DNA of 64,000 nucleotides from Bacillota bacterium (GTDB taxonomy: Bacteria > Bacillota > Clostridia > Christensenellales > Aristaeellaceae), in assembly GCA_023416585.1 (NCBI GenBank), contig JAEZHM010000112.1, positions 124,001-188,000 on the forward strand. Reading direction: 5' to 3'. Under the pieces are notes generated by a model that was not told the origin of the DNA, did not search any database, and saw only the letters and a list, made by a program, of their open reading frames with translations. The translations under genes and the position numbers were made by a program. Of this stretch, positions 58,315-64,000 are shown piece after piece. Each line of letters begins with the position of its first letter. Within the stretch, counting starts at the first letter, position 1.

Positions 58315-59925
58315 TTATTCGGCAATATCCCACAGCTCCACATTGTTGAAGGAGCCGTACACGTGAGGTTCGGCGTTTACAAGCCGCTTGCTCATAGCCC
58401 CCATAGGGCCGATGGCGTACACGTTGAACAGGGGCATATCTTTTTGCATGATGGCGTCGATCTGGGAGTAGATGGACTTGGTCTTTTCAATATCCTTTGC
58501 GGAGCCAACCTGGGCCAGCAATTCATCCACCGTGGCGTTCTTGTAGCCTACGTGGTTATCTTCTCCGCTGATGAGCCATTGAACGTCGGGATACGGGTCC
58601 ACCGGCGCCAGGGTGTACTGCACGGCATACAGGTCAAAATTCCGGTCGCCCACATATGTCCAGATGGAGGCAAAGTCCACCGTACGGATATCGATCTGCA
58701 CGCCCACTTCCGCCAACTGCGCGGCGATGACGCTGGCGGCCTGAACAAAGGTGGTGTCCCCCGAATTGACGATGAAGGTGAGCTTTTTGCTGGAATCCCA
58801 GCCGGCTTCCTGCAAAAGTGCCTTTGCCTTCTCCGGATCGTAAGGAACGGGAACGATAGAAGCGTCATAATAGGGACTGTAGGTGGTTAAAAATCCATCC
58901 ACTACTTCGCCCTTACCGGAAAGCAAGCCTTCCACCAAAAGGTTGCGGTCGATGGCGTACAAAATCGCCTGGCGGACCCGGGCGTCGCTTACGGTGCGAG
59001 TGTTGAAGAAGGCCAGTTGGCTGGTGAGCGGCTGTTCCCGGACGGCGGTCACATTGGGTAGGGACTCCACGCTTTCCTGGTCTTCCTGGGGAATAACGCC
59101 GGTGGTCTGCTGCACAAAGTCGATCTCGCCAGATTGCAGCCCTGCGTACAGCTGGCTGCCTGCCACGATCTTGATGTTCAGTTTACCTATCTTCGGCGCA
59201 CCCTTCCAGTAGTTTTCATTGGCTATGTAGGAAATAAAGTGGTTGCTGTCAAGCTCTGATACGATGTAGGGGCCGCTGACGGCATCGGGATGCCTGAACC
59301 AATCGCTGGCGGCAAGCTCCGCCACAGGCACGCTTTCCAGCTTGTGACGTGGCAGGGGCATCAAGTACCTGGCATAAGAGTTTTCGAAGGTGGCCAATGC
59401 GGTGGGGGACTTGAACACAAATTTCAGCGTGTGGTCGTCCACCTTTACAACACCTTCCACCTGGGTTGCGCCATCTGGGGAAAAACCGCTTTCGTCAAAG
59501 CCCACCAACGCGGCATAACCGCTCATGGCAGCGTTACCCACAGCCTTGCTTGTCAAACGCAGCACGGTGAAAATCACATCGTCTGCTGTGATAGGCACGC
59601 CATCGGACCATGCGGCGTTTTCATGCAGCTTCACGGTAAAGGTGATATTATCCTCCGTGGTAACCGACTCGGCCAGCAATCCCACAAAGTTCAACTCGCT
59701 GTCCAGCTCCACCAGGGGCAGAAACTGCAAGCCTGTGGCGTACTTGTTCAACTCGCCCCCGTCCTGCAAAAGGGGATTCAGAGTGCCAAGGGAATCGGTT
59801 ACGCCGATGTTGACAACCTTTTCATTCGTTTGAGCGGAGGCATAGACGCCGGAGGAAAGCAATAAGACGACGGATAATATTAGGCTGAAAAGCTTCGGAA
59901 AGGAAACATGCTTTACGGTATGCAT
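58315..59925 (-). CDS. Peptide/oligopeptide-binding protein of an ABC transporter (family 5)
   Basis: This 536-residue secreted solute-binding protein has a signal peptide (LFSLILSVVLLLSSGVYA, cleavage after ASA) and no lipobox Cys. Family 5 features are visible: ITFTVKLHENAAWSDGVPIT and RVRQAILYAIDRNLLVEGLL. It captures peptides for the DppBC-OppDF system encoded downstream. ATG 59925 follows AAGAGGATC; the upstream in-frame extension has no signal peptide fit. A promoter and a 38-bp palindrome lie about 160 bp upstream. Confidence 0.92.
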   Translation of the reverse strand: MHTVKHVSFPKLFSLILSVVLLLSSGVYASAQTNEKVVNIGVTDSLGTLNPLLQDGGELNKYATGLQFLPLVELDSELNFVGLLAESVTTEDNITFTVKLHENAAWSDGVPITADDVIFTVLRLTSKAVGNAAMSGYAALVGFDESGFSPDGATQVEGVVKVDDHTLKFVFKSPTALATFENSYARYLMPLPRHKLESVPVAELAASDWFRHPDAVSGPYIVSELDSNHFISYIANENYWKGAPKIGKLNIKIVAGSQLYAGLQSGEIDFVQQTTGVIPQEDQESVESLPNVTAVREQPLTSQLAFFNTRTVSDARVRQAILYAIDRNLLVEGLLSGKGEVVDGFLTTYSPYYDASIVPVPYDPEKAKALLQEAGWDSSKKLTFIVNSGDTTFVQAASVIAAQLAEVGVQIDIRTVDFASIWTYVGDRNFDLYAVQYTLAPVDPYPDVQWLISGEDNHVGYKNATVDELLAQVGSAKDIEKTKSIYSQIDAIMQKDMPLFNVYAIGPMGAMSKRLVNAEPHVYGSFNNVELWDIAE

Positions 59926-60263
59926 ACGGATCCTCTTTTCATTATTGTACTTGTTGTTTTCATCATGATCATACGGTGCGGGATTAGAAGTCATCTCGGA
60001 CATCGTATAAACCTTGCGACTTTTGGTAAGGTGAGAAGGAGCATTTGCATCATCAATCACCCTTTCAAAACCATAGTAATGTTGTATGAATAGTATATTA
60101 GTATATAACAACATTGTCAACCTTTTTTATACCAGTGAAAAGTGGGAGCGAATCCGAAATTCATTGCCTATCGTGAGAAAATATTGACGCATTGAAAGGC
60201 TTGCCCTATAATCATACTATTTTCCAGTATTCCTATGGTAACAACCTGCTGCAAGGAGCACTT
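59926..60263. other. Divergent leader region
   Basis: The stretch holds the minus-strand leader and promoter of the ABC operon (60078-60120) and the short leader of the peptidase gene on the plus strand. A minus-strand 20-codon frame at 59991-60053, with AAAGGGTGA in front, could be a leader peptide; it overlaps nothing else and is uncertain. No other gene is seen. Confidence 0.4.
60078..60120 (-). promoter_or_regulatory. Promoter and palindromic operator of the peptide ABC operon
   Basis: On the minus strand, consensus TTGACA (60120-60115) and TATACT (60097-60092) have a 17-bp spacer. Inverted repeats AATGTTGT (60078-60085) and ACAACATT (60108-60115) flank the -10 box and the start of transcription, as in a repressor site. 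Confidence 0.72.
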
Positions 60264-60881
60264 ATGAACAACCCATTAAGCTACCAGGCAACGGAATATG
60301 ATTGCGGGCCCACTGCGCTGCGCAACGCCATTACCTTTTTATATAACCGCAAGGATATTCATCCCGAGGTCATTAAGTATATCAACCTATACTGTATGGA
60401 CGGCTACAACCAGGAGGGGGAGCCCTGCAAAAGCGGCACCAGCGCGGTGGCCATGTCCTTCCTGGCCAACTGGCTCAACCAATATGGGCAGATGAAGAAG
60501 TGGTCCATCCATTGTCAGGTGCTTGGCCATGATGATATTTTTATGGCCCAGAACAGCCGCATCATCGCCGCGCTGCAGCAGGGCGGCACCGTGGTTCTGC
60601 GGGTGGTGCTGGAATGCGGCCACTATATCCTGCTGACGGGGGTAGAGGATGAGTATGTGCACGTCTTCGACCCGTATTATTGGCCCCATGATTTCCCGGA
60701 TAAGCGGATCGTTACCGTTCTTGACCAGCCGGAGCGGATGAACCGCAAGATCCATTGGGATGTATTCAACAGCGAAGGCACGGATAATTACAACCTGGGC
60801 CCCAAGGAAAAGCGAGAATGCGTTCTGATCTTCAACGGCGAAACGCGGATGGATTCAAACGCGGTGGAGTATATCATCTGA
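60264..60881 (+). CDS. C39-like cysteine peptidase
   Basis: This 205-residue papain-fold protein has the C39-like quartet Gln8, Cys14 (YDCGPTAL), His120 (CGHYILLTG) and Asp136 (VFDPY). No signal peptide, ABC domain or membrane part is seen, so it is probably cytoplasmic. It may cleave peptides or be a pseudo-enzyme-like peptide-binding protein; the substrate is unknown. ATG 60264 follows CAAGGAGCA. It is divergent from the peptide ABC operon and 23 bp ahead of an M20 amidohydrolase, suggesting a peptide-use module. Confidence 0.8.
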   Translation: MNNPLSYQATEYDCGPTALRNAITFLYNRKDIHPEVIKYINLYCMDGYNQEGEPCKSGTSAVAMSFLANWLNQYGQMKKWSIHCQVLGHDDIFMAQNSRIIAALQQGGTVVLRVVLECGHYILLTGVEDEYVHVFDPYYWPHDFPDKRIVTVLDQPERMNRKIHWDVFNSEGTDNYNLGPKEKRECVLIFNGETRMDSNAVEYII

Positions 60882-60904
60882 CCGTAAAAACGAGGGAGGC
60901 AGCC

Positions 60905-62089
60905 ATGCAGATTCACAATCTGGCTCAGGAGCAAGAAGAATATATCATCGCCCAGCGCCGCTATTATCACCGGCATCCGGAATTGTCTTGGAAAGAGTTT
61001 GAAACAACCAATGCCATTGCAAAAGAACTGGAATCAATGGGCCTTTCGGTCCACCGCTTTCCCGGTACAACTGGCCTGCTGAGTATCATAAGCGGAAAAA
61101 AGGCGGCCGGCTCCGGGAAGACCGTAGTACTTCGTGCAGATATCGACGCGCTGCCCATTGCAGAAAAAACAGGCCTTCCTTTTAAAAGCGAGAACATTGG
61201 CGTGATGCATGCCTGCGGGCACGACTGCCATACCGCCATGCTGCTGGGCGCCGCCAGAATCCTGCAAAAGCTGCGGGATGAATTTTCAGGGGAAGTGCGA
61301 TTGCTTTTCCAGGGTGCGGAGGAAACGAGCTGCGGCGCAAAATACTATATCGAGCAGGGCGTGCTTGAAAACGCGGACGCTATTTTTGGCATGCACATCT
61401 GGGGTAATTTTGATGCGCCGTATTTCAGCATTCAGCCGGGTACCAGAATGGCCAGCTGCGACAATTTCAAAATTGTTGTGGAAGGGGTATCCGCCCACGG
61501 CAGCGCGCCCCATCAGGGCGTGGATGCCATTGTAGCCGCAGCGAACATTGTCATGCAGGTGCAGACGCTTGTCTCCCGCAGCAATGATCCATGCAATCCG
61601 CTGGTGGTATCCATTGGTGAGATCCACGGGGGCCAACGGTTCAATATTGTAGCCAACAGGGTGGAAATGACGGGAACGGTACGCACCCACAGCAAGGAAT
61701 TGCGTGGCCAAATGGAAGAGAAGCTGCGCAGGGTAGTGGAACACGCCGCGGAGGCTTTAGGGGCGGCTGCGACACTTGAATATACATATACCGCGGGCCC
61801 TGTTATCAACGATCATGAATTGCTGAATGAGACCGCAAGACAGGCGGCCGTCCGCTTGTATGGTGAGGACAGTTTGCGCGACCTGCCCGCGATGATGGGC
61901 AGCGAGGATTTTGCCTTTTACATGGAAAAGGTCCCCGGCATATTCTGCTTTCTGGGTGGTCGGAACGCAGCCTTGGGATATACAGCCGTCAACCATAACG
62001 ACTGCTTTACCGTAGATGAAGCTGTGCTCAAAAGGGGCGCCGCGCTATACGCCCAGTTTGCGAAGGACTTTCTTGCGGCTGAGAAATAG
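60905..62089 (+). CDS. M20 family amidohydrolase (HipO/IAA-hydrolase type)
   Basis: This 394-residue zinc or manganese amidohydrolase has metal motifs VLRADIDALPI, MHACGHDCHTAM (Cys104, His106) and QGAEETSCGAKY (Glu140). A lid/dimerisation domain has GVSAHGSAPHQGVDA. It hydrolyses N-acyl amino acids or small peptides such as hippurate. ATG 60905 follows GAGGGAGGC, 23 bp after the C39-like peptidase gene; the two are probably cotranscribed, supporting a role in peptide breakdown. Confidence 0.92.
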   Translation: MQIHNLAQEQEEYIIAQRRYYHRHPELSWKEFETTNAIAKELESMGLSVHRFPGTTGLLSIISGKKAAGSGKTVVLRADIDALPIAEKTGLPFKSENIGVMHACGHDCHTAMLLGAARILQKLRDEFSGEVRLLFQGAEETSCGAKYYIEQGVLENADAIFGMHIWGNFDAPYFSIQPGTRMASCDNFKIVVEGVSAHGSAPHQGVDAIVAAANIVMQVQTLVSRSNDPCNPLVVSIGEIHGGQRFNIVANRVEMTGTVRTHSKELRGQMEEKLRRVVEHAAEALGAAATLEYTYTAGPVINDHELLNETARQAAVRLYGEDSLRDLPAMMGSEDFAFYMEKVPGIFCFLGGRNAALGYTAVNHNDCFTVDEAVLKRGAALYAQFAKDFLAAEK

Positions 62090-62144
62090 GAATTTATACT
62101 AAGCTTTGCATACGATGTGTCAAGTGGATAGCAAAGGGGCTTGC

Positions 62145-62166
62145 CAAGAGGAAGGCGGGCCTCTTG
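62145..62166 (+). terminator. Weak hairpin after the amidohydrolase gene
   Basis: CAAGAGG (62145-62151) and CCTCTTG (62160-62166) form a 7-bp stem around AAGGCGGG. It is followed by TTAATATG, so termination is uncertain. Confidence 0.4.
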
Positions 62167-62233
62167 TTAATATGCATCATGATATTTTCAGAGATTCCGC
62201 CGCCGGGCTATTCATACTTATTTTCATTTCTTA

Positions 62234-62264
62234 TTGACTTAGAGCTAAGGCTAAGGTTTATGAT
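62234..62264 (+). promoter_or_regulatory. MerR-type promoter/operator (copy 2)
   Basis: TTGACT (62234-62239) and TATGAT (62259-62264) have a 19-bp spacer, as in copy 1 at 9287. The near-palindrome CTTAGAGCTAAGGCTAAG (62238-62255) aligns base for base in position with that of copy 1. It lies 39 bp before the VOC gene. Confidence 0.82.
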
Positions 62265-62302
62265 GAAGCTATAGTACAAGATCAGGAAGAAGAGGTGTAA
62301 GC

Positions 62303-62689
62303 ATGACATTCAACGGTTACCATCACATCGGTCTCTACGCTGCGGATTGGGAGAAAAGCCTCCAATTTTACGCCGATGGTCTCGGGGGAAAGATCACATT
62401 CAGCTTTCCCATGGGGGATACCGGAAAGACGATTTACCTTGTGGATCTGGGCGGAAATGCCGTTGTGGAGATCATTCCCAAGGGGTTAGGCGAAGCGGAA
62501 TCAAACGCGCACTGGGCCCATATTGCGATTACCACCGATGATGCGAGGGCGGCATATGAGAAGGCACTGAAGGCCGGCGCTATCAAGCAGAGCGAACCGC
62601 AGGATCTTCTTTTGGGCACAATGGCGGTGTGCAATGCGTTCGTTTTAGGTCCAGACGGCGAGGTCATTGAATTCTTTCAGGTGAAGTAA
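62303..62689 (+). CDS. VOC family (glyoxalase/lactoylglutathione-like) protein
   Basis: This 128-residue VOC protein starts TFNGYHHIGLYAADWEKSLQ, with a candidate metal His. HWAHIAITTDDARAAYE and GEVIEFFQVK (Glu) complete a GLOD/lyase-like metal triad. It is close to glyoxalase I-like proteins that act on aldehyde adducts. ATG 62303 follows AGAAGAGG. It is first behind the second MerR-type promoter and 46 bp ahead of an aldo/keto reductase, so it fits the aldehyde response. Confidence 0.82.
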   Translation: MTFNGYHHIGLYAADWEKSLQFYADGLGGKITFSFPMGDTGKTIYLVDLGGNAVVEIIPKGLGEAESNAHWAHIAITTDDARAAYEKALKAGAIKQSEPQDLLLGTMAVCNAFVLGPDGEVIEFFQVK

Positions 62690-62735
62690 CGCGTATCTCT
62701 GTGATAATAAATCGGAAAAAAGGAGGGAGATCATT

Positions 62736-63683
62736 ATGCTATACAGGCGGCTTGGCAATACGGGCCTGAAGGTCAGCGAGATCAGCCTTGGAAGCTGGCT
62801 TACTTACGGGAACGCGGTGGAAAATGAAACCGCTGTTCAGACCATCGACAAGGCATATGAATTGGGGATCAACTTTTTCGATACTGCCAATGCCTATAAC
62901 CGTGGCGAAGCTGAGAAAGTTGTAGGAGCGGCACTGCGAAAGTACGACAGGAGTTCCTATGTATTGGCCACTAAGGTGTTCTTCCCCATGGGGGAAGGGC
63001 CCAATGACCGGGGCCTAAACAGAAAGCATGTATTGGAACAGGCAAACGCAAGTTTAAAGCGGCTCGGGCTTGATTATGTGGACATCCTCTATTGCCACCG
63101 CTACGATCCCGAAACGCCGGTGGAAGAGACGCTGCGGGCGTTTAACGACCTTATGCGCCAGGGAAAGGTTTTATATGCGGGCATCAGCGAATGGAGCGCG
63201 GCGCAAATTGAAGAGGCCATGCATGTGGCGGATAAGTATCTGCTGGACCGGTTTGTGGTAAACCAGCCGCAATATAGCATGCTGTATCGTAAGATTGAGG
63301 AAGAGGTCATTCCCGTCAGCAAAAAGCACGGCGTAGGGCAAGTGGTTTTTTCGCCGCTGGCGCAGGGTTTGCTGACTGGGAAATATAAAAACCTCAGCGA
63401 TATTCCCGCTGACAGCCGCGCTGCCAATGACAAGATGAACCGCTTCATCAAGGGCCTTTTGAATGAAGGTACGCTTGAAAAGGTGCAAAAAATCGGAGCC
63501 ATTGCCCAAAAACTTAACATTCCCATGGCGCAATTGGCACTTGCTTGGGTTTTGAGGCAGCCGAATGTAGCCAGCGCCTTGATTGGCGCAAGCAGGCCGG
63601 AACAGGTGGCAGAAAATGCAAAGGCTTCAGGCTATGTTCTTACGGAAGATATCCTGGCGGAAATCGAAGCGGCTTTGAGCTAA
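62736..63683 (+). CDS. Aldo/keto reductase (Kv-beta/YghZ type)
   Basis: This 315-residue aldo/keto reductase has the tetrad Asp49, Tyr54, Lys80 and His121 (FFDTANAYNRGEAE, ATKVFFP, YCHRYD). It has the C-terminal coenzyme site IGASRPEQVAEN. The family resembles potassium-channel beta subunits and methylglyoxal reductases. ATG 62736 follows AAAGGAGGG. It probably forms a transcription unit with the VOC gene and is regulated by the MerR-type site. Confidence 0.9.
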   Translation: MLYRRLGNTGLKVSEISLGSWLTYGNAVENETAVQTIDKAYELGINFFDTANAYNRGEAEKVVGAALRKYDRSSYVLATKVFFPMGEGPNDRGLNRKHVLEQANASLKRLGLDYVDILYCHRYDPETPVEETLRAFNDLMRQGKVLYAGISEWSAAQIEEAMHVADKYLLDRFVVNQPQYSMLYRKIEEEVIPVSKKHGVGQVVFSPLAQGLLTGKYKNLSDIPADSRAANDKMNRFIKGLLNEGTLEKVQKIGAIAQKLNIPMAQLALAWVLRQPNVASALIGASRPEQVAENAKASGYVLTEDILAEIEAALS

Positions 63684-64000
63684 ATAAGGCTGTATACTGC
63701 ATTCGGCAGGCTGATATATTCGGCATCAAAACCCCAGCTGCTGCCTATAAATTTTACTCGCAGGCTTCCACAAAAACGCCTGGGGATATGAGCCGCCATA
63801 ATTTCATACGGCGCTGTGGTTTGATTTCCGCCACAGCGCCGTGGTTTTTGACGATAAACTTGCATGTATGATATTGTTGCATTGTGTTGATGCCTTTACT
63901 TTCTTTCATAAAATGGTCTTACACCATTCACCGCGTCTTTGCCAAACCCATTTTCATATGGGACCATGTCGATATACATCTTGGCCAAATAAGGCCGGGC
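63684..64000. other. Gene-free right end with a terminator
   Basis: After the reductase gene comes a clear terminator at 63810-63850. The remaining bases show no supported gene start or end; any gene further right would begin outside the window. Confidence 0.5.
63810..63850 (+). terminator. Terminator after the VOC/aldo-keto reductase unit
   Basis: A perfect 10-bp stem GGCGCTGTGG/CCACAGCGCC (63810-63819 with 63831-63840) is followed by GTGGTTTTTG. Confidence 0.78.

Noticed and set aside
63680..63865. Small minus-strand frame at the right end
   Set aside because: It overlaps a strong terminator and the end of the reductase gene, with no ribosome site.
1..64000. tRNA, rRNA, insertion sequence or prophage genes
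   Set aside because: No cloverleaf-type sequence, transposase, integrase or phage structural protein was seen on either strand.

Overview
The window looks like chromosomal DNA of an anaerobic Gram-positive bacterium, most likely a member of the Clostridia (Bacillota). Supporting this are strictly anaerobic ribonucleotide reductase genes (nrdD-nrdG), a ferredoxin-linked 2-oxoacid oxidoreductase, a SigI/RsgI sigma/anti-sigma pair, an L,D-transpeptidase, Lpl/Ytc-type sugar ABC transporters, strong AAGGAGG-like ribosome binding sites with frequent GTG/TTG starts, and a walJ...rlmH arrangement as in Firmicutes. I cannot name genus or species. No rRNA, tRNA, CRISPR array, insertion sequence or prophage is seen.

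Layout. 1-2772: a hairpin-rich leader, then walJ, a CPBP protease and rlmH. 2900-5880: 2-oxoacid:ferredoxin oxidoreductase (alpha fused to gamma, then beta) and a VOC protein. 6010-9247: AraC/effector-domain regulator, L,D-transpeptidase and a MerR regulator. 9287-11447: MerR-type promoter driving an aldo/keto reductase and an iron alcohol dehydrogenase. 11603-15885: VOC protein, a thioredoxin-reductase fusion with AhpF-like domains in permuted order, nitroreductase and a beta-propeller protein. 16220-20922: sugar activation operon (nucleotidyltransferase, NahK-like kinase, Gfo/Idh oxidoreductase) divergent from an AraC regulator. 21036-24719: purine-type permease, anion transporter and a coiled-coil protein. 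24810-32276: LacI-controlled glycan locus with a three-component ABC importer, a clan GH-A-like hydrolase, a secreted GH16 enzyme and a DHCW cupin. 32307-35695: phosphotriesterase homologue and a propeller plus solute-binding fusion. 36070-41379: nuclease/DUF2075 helicase, then a TetR-controlled ABC exporter. 41353-42303: ArsR, rhodanese lipoprotein and small ferredoxin. 42486-45495: secreted charged protein, sigI and rsgI with hexapeptide repeats. 45576-48463: nrdDG under paired NrdR-like boxes. 48544-54084: sugar epimerase and a galactitol/tagatose-like catabolic operon. 54188-60120: five-gene oligopeptide-type ABC importer. 60264-63850: C39-like peptidase, M20 amidohydrolase, and a VOC plus aldo/keto reductase pair behind a second MerR-type promoter.

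How it fits together. The cell appears to import and process sugars and glycans (at least three carbohydrate loci) and peptides, and it handles reactive aldehydes and redox stress. The clearest regulatory links visible in the sequence are four. The same 19-bp-spacer MerR-type promoter lies at 9287 and 62234, about 53 kb apart, which suggests one MerR regulon of aldehyde detoxification genes. Two near-identical LacI operators lie at 24847 and 25910. Tandem operators precede a TetR gene that seems to use an ATT start codon. Two NrdR-like boxes lie exactly 31 bp apart over the nrdD promoter. The least explained proteins are the permuted AhpF-like flavoprotein, the propeller/solute-binding fusion, the unsecreted GH26-like enzyme and the RsgI protein with an 18-bp coding repeat array.
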